Below, in pieces: positions 9,224 through 20,047 of a DNA stretch of 64,000 bases. Below the pieces are notes generated by a model, which was not told where the DNA came from, did not search any database, and was given only the letters and a program-made list of their open reading frames with translations. Both the position numbers and the translations under genes were made by a program. The number at the start of each line of letters is the position of its first letter. The first letter of the stretch is position 1. Source of the DNA: Phycicoccus sp. CSK15P-2 (GTDB lineage: Bacteria; Actinomycetota; Actinomycetes; Actinomycetales; Dermatophilaceae); contig NZ_JAFDVE010000021.1 in the NCBI RefSeq assembly GCF_016888005.1, positions 1-64,000 on the forward strand, in the 5' to 3' direction.

Positions 9224-9910
9224 TCAGTAGGTTCCGCTGCCGATCAGGGCGATCGCGTGCGAGCGGTTGCGGGCCCCCAGGCGGCGGATGACCTCCGAGA
9301 CGTCCGCTGAGACCGTTCGTTCCGACACGTGCAGCTGCCGAGCGATCTGCCGGTCGCTGGCACCGTCCGTGAGGAGGAACGCGATGTCGACCATGCGCCG
9401 CGTGAACGGTGGGTCCTCCCCGGGCGGCACCGCCGGCTCGGAACCCTGCCACACGTGCTCGAAGCACCGGACCGCTGCCGCGACGACGTGCGGGATGGTG
9501 CTGCTCCAGACGCCACCCGTGAGCGGGTTGCCCCGCGGGACGCCGACGAAAACGAGCGAGGCGTCGACGATGAGCAGGGGAGCGACGACCGGAGCCAGCC
9601 GGACTCCGCGGTGATGGCTCGTGAGCATCGGGAGTCGGCCGGTGGCCCGGGGCGTCGTGACGTACCGGTACTCGACCCGCGGCGAGTCCGCGACCTCGGC
9701 CAAGGGCCGTGCAGCGCCGACCTCTCCCCAGGAGGGCAGCGCCGTCATGTGCCAGAGGGACCTGCGGACGGAGCGGGCGAGGTCGTCCACTCCCGCACGA
9801 ATGGCGCCGCCGGCCGCGCCCAAGGAGGTCAGCCGAGGGTCTCCGGCGTGAACGAGGCCCTCGACCCAGTGGAAGAACTGCCGAGGCCCGTCGTCGGGTG
9901 TGCTGGTCAT
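9224..9910 (-). CDS. LuxR-type HTH regulator, array paralogue A
   Basis: Encodes 228 aa. The N-terminal 30 residues ('RQFFHWVEGLVHAGDPRL') and a W-containing segment ('SLWHM') match the four neighbouring paralogues. The middle has 'APLLIVDASLVFVGVP', the effector-domain core seen in TrmB-like LuxR regulators. A C-terminal LuxR/GerE HTH follows ('GASDRQIARQLHVSERTVSADV'). The usual N-terminal TrmB winged helix is absent. This is the most divergent and most distal copy. A 220-nt gap separates it from copy B, with a -10-like TACACT at 10059-10064, so it may have its own promoter. No ribosome site decides the start; ATG 9910 fits the paralogue alignment. Function is unknown. Confidence 0.75.
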   Translation of the reverse strand: MTSTPDDGPRQFFHWVEGLVHAGDPRLTSLGAAGGAIRAGVDDLARSVRRSLWHMTALPSWGEVGAARPLAEVADSPRVEYRYVTTPRATGRLPMLTSHHRGVRLAPVVAPLLIVDASLVFVGVPRGNPLTGGVWSSTIPHVVAAAVRCFEHVWQGSEPAVPPGEDPPFTRRMVDIAFLLTDGASDRQIARQLHVSERTVSADVSEVIRRLGARNRSHAIALIGSGTY

Positions 9911-10130
9911 CGCACGAGCGAGGTGGGCCCGACTCCTCCGTGGTCCTCGTGGACCCGGTGAGCACTCGCCCTCTCGTCGACGCACGGCTCGGCACCGGTC
10001 GTCCCCACAGAAGCCTCCCTCGCTGTCCGCGGCCACCTGCCCCGGTCGCCCCGCCGAGAGTGTACGAGGGCGGCCGCTCATGTCGTGGGAGGGTTCGTGC
10101 GCCGGGAGTCGTCGGCGTGCCGTCGAGGGG

Positions 10131-10814
10131 TCATCGCGCGCCGTGGTTGAGGGTCGAGACCGCGTGTGCCCTGTCTCGGTCACCGAGCCAGTCGGTGACG
10201 GCGCGGACCTCGGTCGAGACCGTCCTCGGGCTGACGTCCAGTGCTTCCGCGATCTCCTGGTCCGAACGTCCCTCCGCGAGCAGCATGGCCGTCTCGAGCC
10301 TGCGTCCGGAGAGCAGGGCCCGGTCGACCATCTGAGAGACGGGTCGTGCAACCGCCCACGCCGCCTCGAACACCTCGACGCCACGCCGGAGCAGGTCCTC
10401 GTCGGTCGTCTCCCACACGGTTCCCGCGAGCTGCGTGCCGTCAGGTCCCGAGACGAAGGCATGCACCGAGTCGGTGATGAGCATCGGTGCGACGATCGCG
10501 CCGACCCGCGCCTGTGGACATACGGACGCGGACAGAGGGTTCGAGGCGATCAAACCCTCCGTGACGAGGTCGCGATCGCGGGGCAGAGGGACCTGGTGTG
10601 CCTGGGTGTACGTCGTCATTCCCTCGCGAACATCGCGGACCGTCGCCGACAGCTGCTGGTTCCAGACGCTGTCGCTTGTCCGGTGGGCCCGAGCCCTCAC
10701 GAAGTGCGCGGCCTGGGTCTGATGGCCGAGGAGCCGTACGCGCGGGTTATCCGTCAGCATCAGCTCGGCGAGTAGCGCGAAGAATACGGTCTGGGTTGCG
10801 ACGGGGTCGGTCAC
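10131..10814 (-). CDS. LuxR-type HTH regulator, array paralogue B
   Basis: Encodes 227 aa with the same layout as its neighbours: an N-terminal 'FFALLAELMLTDNPRVRLLG' helix, 'SVWNQQ', a sensor core 'APMLITDSVHAFVSGPDGTQ' with 'VWETTDEDLLRRGVEVFEAAW', then the HTH ('RSDQEIAEALDVSPRTVSTEVR'). Its HTH is clearly diverged from copies C-E, so it may bind a different site. The GTG start (10814) is preceded by TGAGGAG, which overlaps the end of copy C, so B is translated from the same transcript. The intergenic gap to C is 13 nt. Ligand and target genes are unknown. Confidence 0.78.
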   Translation of the reverse strand: MTDPVATQTVFFALLAELMLTDNPRVRLLGHQTQAAHFVRARAHRTSDSVWNQQLSATVRDVREGMTTYTQAHQVPLPRDRDLVTEGLIASNPLSASVCPQARVGAIVAPMLITDSVHAFVSGPDGTQLAGTVWETTDEDLLRRGVEVFEAAWAVARPVSQMVDRALLSGRRLETAMLLAEGRSDQEIAEALDVSPRTVSTEVRAVTDWLGDRDRAHAVSTLNHGAR

Positions 10815-10827
10815 CGGTGGCGTCTCC

Positions 10828-11505
10828 TCATTGGTCGGCGCCGACGAGCATGGCGACGGCGTGGGCGCGGTTGCGTGCGCCGAGCCAGTCGATGATGTGG
10901 CGGATCTCGGTGGAGACGGTGCGTTGGCTGGTTCCCAGCGCGGTGGCGATCTCGCGGTCGGTGCCCCCCTCGGCGAGGTGCAGGGCGACCTGGAGGCGGC
11001 GGGACTCCAGCAGTGGACGGTCGACGATCTCGATGATGGGGCGGCTGTTGACCCAGGTGGCGAGGAAGGTCTCGCAGGCGCGTGCGACCAGGCCGGGGTC
11101 GGTGGTCTCCCAGATTGTCGCCTCATGGCGCGTCCCGTCGGGTCCGGCGAGGAACGCCTGCGATTGGTCGACGATGAGGAGGGGCGCTGCGACATCTGCG
11201 ACGCGGGACTTCGGTTCGGCACTCGCGTAGAGGGGGTTGATGCGCAGCGTGGTCCGTGTAGTGATCTCGCACATGTCGAGAGATCCCAGGTGGGTGAGTG
11301 CCTGTTCGCGTCGAAGGCCTTCTCGCAATGCCGGAATGTTCACCGACACTTGCATGTTCCAGGTGTGCACCCGAGCTCCACCGAGGCCGCGCGTGAGGTG
11401 TCGGGAGGCGTCAGCCAAGGGGCCCAAGAGTGTTACGCGGGGGTCGTTGGCGAGCATGAGCTGGGCGACGTGATCAAAGAAGCCGGTCTGGAGGGGGTCG
11501 GTCAC
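10828..11505 (-). CDS. LuxR-type HTH regulator, array paralogue C
   Basis: Encodes 225 aa. The sensor half has 'FFDHVAQLMLANDPRVTLLGP', 'HTWNMQ', 'APLLIVDQSQAFLAGPDGTR' and 'IWETTDPGLVARACETFLATW'. The HTH half ('GTDREIATALGTSQRTVSTEIR') is almost identical in DNA to copy E: 10840-10963 differs from 12233-12356 at two positions in 124. The sensor half is much less similar, which points to recent duplication or gene conversion of the DNA-binding part. GTG 11505 is chosen by a preceding GAGGAG and by the shared 'TDP' start with copy B. The gap to D is 13 nt. Confidence 0.8.
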   Translation of the reverse strand: MTDPLQTGFFDHVAQLMLANDPRVTLLGPLADASRHLTRGLGGARVHTWNMQVSVNIPALREGLRREQALTHLGSLDMCEITTRTTLRINPLYASAEPKSRVADVAAPLLIVDQSQAFLAGPDGTRHEATIWETTDPGLVARACETFLATWVNSRPIIEIVDRPLLESRRLQVALHLAEGGTDREIATALGTSQRTVSTEIRHIIDWLGARNRAHAVAMLVGADQ

Positions 11506-11518
11506 CGCCGGTATCTCC

Positions 11519-12202
11519 TCACTGGTCGGCGCCGACGAGCATGGCGACGGCGTGGGCGCGGTTGCGGGCGCCGAGCCAGTCGATGACGGCGCGGATCTCG
11601 GTGGAGACGGTGCGTTGGCTGATGCGGAGGGAGTGGGCGATGTCGCGGTCGGTGGCGCCGTCGGCGAGGTGGAGGGCGACCTGGAGACGTCGCGGGGGTA
11701 GCAGTGGCCGGTCGGTGACTTCGGTGATGGGTCGGCTCCCTTCCCAGGTGGTGAGGAAGACCTGGCAGGCGTGGGCGACGAGCCCGGGATCGGTGGTCTC
11801 CCAGATGGTCGCTTCGTGACGGGTCCCATCAGGTCCAGCGAGGAAAGCGTGCGTCTGGTCGACGACGAGGAGGGGTGCTGAGACATCTGCGACCCGGGAC
11901 AGTGGCTCGACGCTGGCGTAGAGCGGATTCGTCCTCAGACTGGTTTCGGTGACCATCTCGCGAACGTCCCTGACGGAGCCCAGGCCTAGTTCGGCGGCCG
12001 TGTGGATCCCGTCGCGCATCGCCAGGAGAGGTAACGTGAGCTGCATATTCCACAGACTGGACCGAGTCGTGCCCACTCGGTTGGCAATGTGGGCTGGAGC
12101 ATCGGGCAGCTGGCCGAGCAGGGTGAGGCGGGGCTCGTCGGCGAGCATGAGCCGGGCGACGTGGTGGAAGAAGTCGTCGTGTCGGGCGGTGGGGGTGTTC
12201 AT
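11519..12202 (-). CDS. LuxR-type HTH regulator, array paralogue D
   Basis: Encodes 227 aa. It carries 'FFHHVARLMLADEPRLTLLGQ', 'SLWNMQ', 'APLLVVDQTHAFLAGPDGTR' and 'IWETTDPGLVAHACQVFLTTW', then the HTH ('ATDRDIAHSLRISQRTVSTEIR') and a terminal 'GARNRAHAVAMLVGADQ' identical to copy C. The sensor core is the closest match to C, while the recognition region differs ('RIS' for 'GTS'), so HTH and sensor do not share one pattern of relatedness. ATG 12202 has no clear Shine-Dalgarno. The gap to E is 18 nt. Confidence 0.8.
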   Translation of the reverse strand: MNTPTARHDDFFHHVARLMLADEPRLTLLGQLPDAPAHIANRVGTTRSSLWNMQLTLPLLAMRDGIHTAAELGLGSVRDVREMVTETSLRTNPLYASVEPLSRVADVSAPLLVVDQTHAFLAGPDGTRHEATIWETTDPGLVAHACQVFLTTWEGSRPITEVTDRPLLPPRRLQVALHLADGATDRDIAHSLRISQRTVSTEIRAVIDWLGARNRAHAVAMLVGADQ

Positions 12203-12220
12203 GGCAGGGGGGTCGCCTGC

Positions 12221-12910
12221 TCAGTGCTCGGTGCCGACGAGCATGGCGACGGCGTGGGCGCGGTTGCGTGCGCCGAGCCAGTCGATGATGTGGCGGACCT
12301 CGGTGGAGACGGTGCGGTGGCTGGTTCCCAGCGCGGTGGCGATCTCGCGGTCGGTGGCGCCGCCGGCGAGGTGGAGGGCGACCTGGAGGGGGCGAGGTTC
12401 TAGCAGTGGGCGGTCGACGACGTCGGTGATCGGGCGGCCGACCGTCCACGCGGCGAGAAATATGTGGCACGCAGGTCCGACGATATCGGTGTGCACCGAC
12501 TCCCAGATGGTGTCGGCGTACCTGGTGCCCAAGGGACCTGCCAGCAAGACATGTGTTTCGTCGGTGATGAGCATCGGGTCGCTCACGAAGTGAATCCGAT
12601 CCTGGGGGTGGAGACTCGGAAAGAGGGGGTTATCCGCCAGGCCACGAGCATCAACCAGACCTCGCTCCTCTGGGAGACCACCGGGGTGGTGCCTGTCAAA
12701 GCTCCGCGATCCGTTCGTCGTGGAGCGCACGCTGACCGTGACCTGCTGGTTCCACAAGCTGTGGCGGGTCTGCGCGTACCGGCGGTCAAGGTGCTCGTCC
12801 GCGGACGTGAGTGGTCCGAGCAGGGTGAGGCGGGGGTCGTCGGCGAGCATGAGGGCGTGAACGTGGTCGAAGAACGCTCGAGCGGACGTCGGCTCCGAGG
12901 GGGTCCGCAC
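12221..12910 (-). CDS. LuxR-type HTH regulator, array paralogue E (promoter-proximal)
   Basis: Encodes 229 aa and is first in the array on the minus strand. It has 'FFDHVHALMLADDPRLTLLGP', 'SLWNQQ', 'DPMLITDETHVLLAGPLGTR' and 'IWESVHTDIVGPACHIFLAAW', then an HTH nearly identical to copy C ('ATDREIATALGTSHRTVSTEVR'). The GTG start at 12910 is supported by GGAGGACAG immediately upstream. The 423-nt region above it, with an 18-bp palindrome at 13106-13123, probably controls the whole array. As in the other copies, there is no receiver, PAS or TrmB winged-helix domain. Confidence 0.8.
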   Translation of the reverse strand: MRTPSEPTSARAFFDHVHALMLADDPRLTLLGPLTSADEHLDRRYAQTRHSLWNQQVTVSVRSTTNGSRSFDRHHPGGLPEERGLVDARGLADNPLFPSLHPQDRIHFVSDPMLITDETHVLLAGPLGTRYADTIWESVHTDIVGPACHIFLAAWTVGRPITDVVDRPLLEPRPLQVALHLAGGATDREIATALGTSHRTVSTEVRHIIDWLGARNRAHAVAMLVGTEH

Positions 12911-14368
<1,458 letters not shown>

Positions 14369-14409
14369 CGAGGGATGCCGCGGTGGGTGAGCGGTCGTAG
14401 AGTTGCGCC

Positions 14410-14667
14410 ATGGCATGGCTTGACGAGGACTTCGACGCCGCGGTCGCGGCCGTGTCCGCGATGACGAAGGACCCGGGCGTCGAGACCAAGCTGCGTCTCT
14501 ACGCCCTCTACAAGCAAGCCACTGAAGGTGATGTCTCGGGCGCCCGTCCCGGGTTCACCAACCCCATCGGCCGCGCCAAGTTCGACGCCTGGGCAGCGGT
14601 CAGCGGGACACCGCGGGACGAGGCCATGACCCAGTACGTCGACACCGTCGAGACGCTGCGCTCCTAG
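14410..14667 (+). CDS. Acyl-CoA-binding protein (ACBP)
   Basis: Encodes 85 aa, exactly the size of classical ACBP. The family signature is strong: 'LRLYALYKQATEGDVSGARPG' and 'GRAKFDAWAAVSGTPRDEAMTQYVD', including the ligand-contacting Tyr and Lys of the YKQAT motif. ACBPs bind medium- and long-chain acyl-CoA in the cytosol and buffer or transport it. They are ubiquitous in eukaryotes but patchy in bacteria. A -10 hexamer TAGAGT (14398-14403) lies 6 nt before the ATG, so it is probably leaderless and independent of asd. Confidence 0.92.
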   Translation: MAWLDEDFDAAVAAVSAMTKDPGVETKLRLYALYKQATEGDVSGARPGFTNPIGRAKFDAWAAVSGTPRDEAMTQYVDTVETLRS

Positions 14668-14863
14668 TCGGACGTTCGCGGCACGCCCGGGTCAGCCCCG
14701 AGGGTCGGTCACGACGTGCACCCGGTAGGCCTCCCGGGTGCGGTTCCGACCACTCCCCGACGCGCTCAGGGCGACGCGTGGACGGCTGCATGGTCCTCGG
14801 GACGACCGACTGAGCCGTGGACGACCATGGGCGTGGCGCGCCCGCGTGTGGCATGCTCTTTCC

Positions 14864-14908
14864 GTGCGTTCCTCGCGCCTCCTCCTTCGCTGCCGCGGCG
14901 GGGCCTGA
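14864..14908 (+). CDS. leuA leader peptide (14 codons, Leu-Leu-Leu)
   Basis: A short frame GTG-CGT-TCC-TCG-CGC-CTC-CTC... encodes VRSSRLLLRCRGGA and ends with TGA at 14906-14908. Three consecutive leucine codons 78 nt upstream of leuA are the hallmark of a transcription or translation attenuator sensing charged leucyl-tRNA. Downstream, 14910-14917 can pair with 14945-14952, and 14921-14926 with 14962-14967. These pairings interleave, giving a possible pseudoknot just before the leuA start. A -10-like CATGCT (14852-14857) suggests the leader itself is leaderless. Upstream, 14668-14863 shows nothing else I can name. Confidence 0.8.
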   Translation: MRSSRLLLRCRGGA

Positions 14909-16732
<1,824 letters not shown>

Positions 16733-16744
16733 GGCTCCGGACGC

Positions 16745-17608
16745 ATGGGTGCGGTGCTCGCGTGCGGGCTGGCGACGGTCGACGTCGTCCAGGTCGTCGC
16801 GGCGCCGCCCTTGCCGGACGAGAAGGTCGTCGCCCTGGCGTCGACCGTGGCGGCGGGTGGGCCGGCGTGCAACGCGGCGATGACGGCGGCCCTGCTCGGC
16901 GTCGAGACCCGCTTCGTCGGGGCTGTCGGCAGCGGCCCGCTGTCCGCCGTCGTGCTGCGTGACCTCGCGACCCACGGGGTGGCCGTCACCGACCTCGCAC
17001 CCGCCGCCTTCGAGCCACCGTTGTCGACGGTGCTCGTGACGGAGGCGACGGGGGAGCGGGCCGTCGTCTCGCGCAACGCCGTGGGGACGGCGGACTACCG
17101 TGCGCTCGCGGACCGCGACCTCGACGCCCTCCTCGAGGGTGTCACCGCGGTACTCGTGGACGGCCACCACCTCCCGGTGGCACTCGGGGTCGCCCGGGGT
17201 GCCCGGGAGCGCGGCGTGCCCGTGCTCCTCGACGGCGGTTCGTGGAAGCCCGGGCTCGAGGAGCTCATCGCGGACGTGGACATCGCCGTGGTCTCGGCCG
17301 CGTTCTCACAGCCCGGCGGAGGCGGGTTCGAGACGCTGCTCGACGCCGGCCCCGGGTGGGTCGCGTGCTCCGACGGCGCCGGGCCGGTGCGCTGGTCGGC
17401 TGCCGACGGCCGCGGTGGACAGGTCGACGTCCCGGTCATGGACGTCGTCGACACCCTGGGTGCTGGGGACGTCCTCCACGGCGCTCTGCTCGCCGAGGTC
17501 GCCCGCGACGGCACGGCCGACCTCCCGGGGATGCTCGCCGCGGCGGTGGGGGTCGCGAGCCGCTCGGTGGGTGCGTCCGGCGCACGGGGCTGGGCCGAGC
17601 AGCACTGA
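16745..17608 (+). CDS. PfkB-family carbohydrate/nucleoside kinase
   Basis: Encodes 287 aa. The ribokinase-like fold is shown by 'STVAAGGPACNAAMTAALLG' with its substrate-binding Gly-Gly, the central 'VLVDGHHLPVALGVARGARERGVPVLLDGGSW', and the PfkB signature 'DVVDTLGAGDVLHGALLAEVA' (about residues 230-250), in which Asp of GAGD is the catalytic base. Substrate specificity cannot be read from sequence; fructose-phosphate, ribose or nucleoside are all possible. It begins 12 nt after leuA and may be co-transcribed, though no leucine-related role is evident. Confidence 0.88.
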   Translation: MGAVLACGLATVDVVQVVAAPPLPDEKVVALASTVAAGGPACNAAMTAALLGVETRFVGAVGSGPLSAVVLRDLATHGVAVTDLAPAAFEPPLSTVLVTEATGERAVVSRNAVGTADYRALADRDLDALLEGVTAVLVDGHHLPVALGVARGARERGVPVLLDGGSWKPGLEELIADVDIAVVSAAFSQPGGGGFETLLDAGPGWVACSDGAGPVRWSAADGRGGQVDVPVMDVVDTLGAGDVLHGALLAEVARDGTADLPGMLAAAVGVASRSVGASGARGWAEQH

Positions 17609-17629
17609 CCACCGGCATCGACACCGAGG

Positions 17630-17719
17630 AGCTCGGTGCTGTTCCCGCACACCGAGCCGCTGCCGCTCGACCTCGTCCGCCGGGTCGTCGAGTTCCGGGT
17701 CGGGGAGATCCGGGGCTGA
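17630..17719 (+). pseudogene. Remnant of a DUF1801 (YdhG-like) gene C-terminus
   Basis: One frame just upstream of TGA 17717-17719 reads 'SVLFPHTEPLPLDLVRRVVE' followed by 'FRVGEIRG'. This closely resembles the ending of DUF1801 proteins, recalled as the form 'FPxxxPLPLDLVRxIVxFRV'. Nothing of the rest of the family is visible: the preceding bases belong to the kinase gene and have no start codon in this frame. I read this as a decayed 3' fragment left after a deletion. It is short, so chance similarity remains possible. Confidence 0.5.
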
Positions 17720-17732
17720 GCGTCCGGGTGGC

Positions 17733-18359
17733 TCAGCGGACGCCGCGCACCCGGAACTGCACACTGATCCGCGGCCCGACGGGTCTGGCGGTCTTGGGGA
17801 CGCAGTGGTCCCAGGTGCGCTGGCACGACCCACCCATGACGAGGAGGTCACCGTGCCCGGCGGCGAACCGTACCGAGGAGCCGCCGTCACGGGGGCGCAG
17901 GGCGAGATCGCGCGGAGCCCCGACGGAGAGGATGGCGATCATGGTGTCCTCGTCCCGGCTGCGTCCGACCCGGTCGCCGTGCCAGGCGACCGAGTCCTGG
18001 CCGTCGCGGTACAGGCAGAGGCCCGCGGTGACGAACGGCTCGCCGAGCTCGTCGCGGTAGTGCGCGGTGAGCGCGTCGCGGCACTCGTCGAGCACGGGGT
18101 GGGGGAGTGGCCGTCCCTCGCCGTAGAACGTCAGGAGGCGAGGGACGTCGACGATGCCCTCGTACATCTGGCGGCGCTCGGCGTACCAGGGCACGTCACG
18201 GCGCAGGGCCCCGTAGAGCTCGTCCGCACCACCGACCCAGCCCGTGCGGCGGTCGACCCAGGCACCTTTCCCGAGGTCGATGCGCTGGACCGCGGTTCCG
18301 AGCGGCCGGACCTCGATGCCGTCGGCGAGGTCGAGGAGGGAGCCCTGGAGCACGGACAT
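17733..18359 (-). CDS. alkB: AlkB-family alpha-ketoglutarate-dependent DNA dealkylase
   Basis: Encodes 208 aa, the size of bacterial AlkB. The enzyme oxidatively removes methyl groups from 1-methyladenine and 3-methylcytosine using Fe(II) and 2-oxoglutarate. The iron ligands appear as HxD in 'SVAWHGDRVGRSR' and the distal His in 'RTWDHCVPK'; the 2OG-binding Arg region is 'GPRISVQFRVRG'. 'GLCLYRDGQDSVAWHGD' matches the nucleotide-lid region. A -10 TACACT (18366-18371, minus) is 6 nt before ATG 18359. It is divergent from an AlkA-type glycosylase, making a compact alkylation-repair pair. No ada regulator is adjacent. Confidence 0.88.
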   Translation of the reverse strand: MSVLQGSLLDLADGIEVRPLGTAVQRIDLGKGAWVDRRTGWVGGADELYGALRRDVPWYAERRQMYEGIVDVPRLLTFYGEGRPLPHPVLDECRDALTAHYRDELGEPFVTAGLCLYRDGQDSVAWHGDRVGRSRDEDTMIAILSVGAPRDLALRPRDGGSSVRFAAGHGDLLVMGGSCQRTWDHCVPKTARPVGPRISVQFRVRGVR

Positions 18360-18428
18360 GTCTCGAGTGTAGGAACGAATCGAACACCTGTCCACACCCT
18401 GTGTCCCCCGCCCGGCAGGATGGCCACC
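18360..18428. promoter_or_regulatory. Bidirectional alkB/alkA promoter region
   Basis: These 69 nt separate the divergent alkB and alkA starts. On the minus strand TACACT (18366-18371) sits 6 nt before alkB, with TTCGAT near 18378-18383 as a poor -35. The alkA side has no obvious -10. I see no Ada box, so the basis for any alkylation response is not visible. Confidence 0.5.
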
Positions 18429-19271
18429 ATGGAGGACGCCGTGGAGCACGCCGTCAGCAATCCGGTCGACGTCCGGGCCGCCCGGGCGTGGCTGCTCGCC
18501 CACGCGGTCGAGGGAGTCGACCGGGTGACCGCCGAGGCGGGCGGCACGACGGTCACCCGGCGTGTCGGCACCGCTCGTGGCTCCGTGGAGCTCGCCGTGG
18601 TCCTCGCGGCAGGAGCGACTCCCGTCCTCCGGGTCGGCGGTCCGGGCACCGAGGAGGCCGTCGAGGTCGGGCGACGCTGGCTCGGGGTCGACCTCGACGT
18701 CGCGTCCGGGGTGGCGGCGCTGGGGACGGACCCCGTGCTGGGGCCGCTGGTCGCCTCACGGCCGCACGTCCGGGTGCCCGGTGCCCCCGACCCGTTCGAG
18801 GCCGCCGTCGGCATCATCGTGGGACAGCACGTGTCCCTCGTGGCGGGCCGGGTCTTCGCCGCCCGTCTCGCGGCGCGCGGCGCCGCTGTGCGGGACCTGG
18901 CGCGTGCCGACCCCGCCGCGGTCCGGCGTGAGGTGGGGGTCACGGGCGGTCGCGCGCGGTCCCTCGTCGCGCTCGCCCGAGCGGTCGAGGGCGGTCTCGA
19001 CCTCGGTCCGCAGCCGGACCCCATCGCCCGGGCCGAGGTCCGGGCCGGGCTCCTCGCACTGCCGGGGGTCGGTCCCTGGACGGCCGACCTCGTCGCGATG
19101 CGCTGCCTGCGCGACCCCGACGTGTTCCTCCCCGGTGACCTCGTCCTGCGCAAGGCGCTCGGGGGCGTCCCGGCCGCCGAGGCCGCCCGCCTGGCGGAGG
19201 CATGGCGTCCGTACCGCTCGCTGGCCGTCGTCCACCTCTGGACCCGTCACGCCCTCGACCCGCCGCGCTGA
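18429..19271 (+). CDS. alkA: DNA-3-methyladenine glycosylase II (AlkA-like, HhH-GPD)
   Basis: Encodes 280 aa. The glycosylase excises alkylated purines. An N-terminal AlkA-type beta domain ('RARGSVELAVVLA'-like region, about 1-100) precedes the HhH-GPD domain: 'FEAAVGIIVGQHVSLVAGRVFAARL', hairpin 'LPGVGPWTADLVAMRCLRDPDVFLPGD' with the lysine-less AlkA arrangement and the catalytic Asp in 'FLPGDLVLRKALG'. There is no iron-sulfur cluster motif. ATG 18429 (weak GGATGG upstream) is chosen; ATG 18420 in the same frame is an alternative. The adjacent divergent alkB supports the role. Confidence 0.88.
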   Translation: MEDAVEHAVSNPVDVRAARAWLLAHAVEGVDRVTAEAGGTTVTRRVGTARGSVELAVVLAAGATPVLRVGGPGTEEAVEVGRRWLGVDLDVASGVAALGTDPVLGPLVASRPHVRVPGAPDPFEAAVGIIVGQHVSLVAGRVFAARLAARGAAVRDLARADPAAVRREVGVTGGRARSLVALARAVEGGLDLGPQPDPIARAEVRAGLLALPGVGPWTADLVAMRCLRDPDVFLPGDLVLRKALGGVPAAEAARLAEAWRPYRSLAVVHLWTRHALDPPR

Positions 19272-19321
19272 CGACGGCGGGGCAGCGCGGGGATGTCGGT
19301 CCCAGCCCCGACAATGGCCGG

Positions 19322-20047
19322 GTGCCCCTCTACCGCGACGAGGCGATCGTCCTGCGCACCCACAAGCTGGGTGAGGCCGACCGCATCGTCACCGTGCTCT
19401 CGCGGCGTCTCGGCAAGCTCCGCGTGGTCGGCAAGGGGGTGCGCCGGACGAAGTCGCGGTTCGGGGCCAGGCTCGAGCCGGCCATGCACATCGACGTCCA
19501 GTGCTACGAGGGCCGCACCCTCGACACCGTGACGCAGGTCGAGACCCTCGACCCGTGGGGCGACCTCATCGCCCGCGAGTACCACGCCTGGACGGCGGCC
19601 ACAGCCGTCCTCGAGACCTGTGAGCGACTCACCGAGGAGCGCGAGCCGGCCCTGCAGCAGTACCTCCTGCTCGCCGGGGCGCTGCGCAGCCTCGCCCACC
19701 GCGAGCACGACCCCGGTCTGGTCCTCGACGCCTACCTCGTGCGCGCGATGGCCGTCGGGGGTTACGCGCCGAGCTTCCACGACTGCGCCAAGTGCGGCGC
19801 CCCCGGACCACACCGAGCCTTCCACGTCGCCGCCGGGGGTGTCGTCTGCCCGGTCTGCCGCCCCCCGGGCTCCACGGCACCCCACCCGGACACGCTGCGC
19901 CTCCTCGCCGCCCTGCTGGCCGGTGACTGGGCGCTCGCCGACATCTCCGACCCCCGGCACCGTCGTGAGGGCAGCGGGCTCACCGCGGCGTTCCTCCAGT
20001 GGCACCTCGAACGCGGCATCCGCAGCCTCCGTATGGTGGAGCGGTGA
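19322..20047 (+). CDS. recO: DNA repair protein RecO
   Basis: Encodes 241 aa. RecO loads RecA onto SSB-coated DNA in the RecFOR pathway. The N-terminal OB fold reads '[39 protein letters not shown]'-like (family diagnostic), and the zinc-finger cysteines are in '[13 protein letters not shown]' and 'CPVCRPPG'. A -10-like GACAAT (19310-19315) is 6 nt before GTG 19322, again suggesting a leaderless mRNA. The stop overlaps the uppS GTG (GTGA), giving the typical actinobacterial recO-uppS pair. Confidence 0.95.
   Translation: MPLYRDEAIVLRTHKLGEADRIVTVLSRRLGKLRVVGKGVRRTKSRFGARLEPAMHIDVQCYEGRTLDTVTQVETLDPWGDLIAREYHAWTAATAVLETCERLTEEREPALQQYLLLAGALRSLAHREHDPGLVLDAYLVRAMAVGGYAPSFHDCAKCGAPGPHRAFHVAAGGVVCPVCRPPGSTAPHPDTLRLLAALLAGDWALADISDPRHRREGSGLTAAFLQWHLERGIRSLRMVER

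Noticed and set aside
9224-12910. Reading the array as a two-component or quorum-sensing LuxR system
   Set aside because: No receiver domain, autoinducer-binding domain, histidine kinase or LuxI-type synthase is present.
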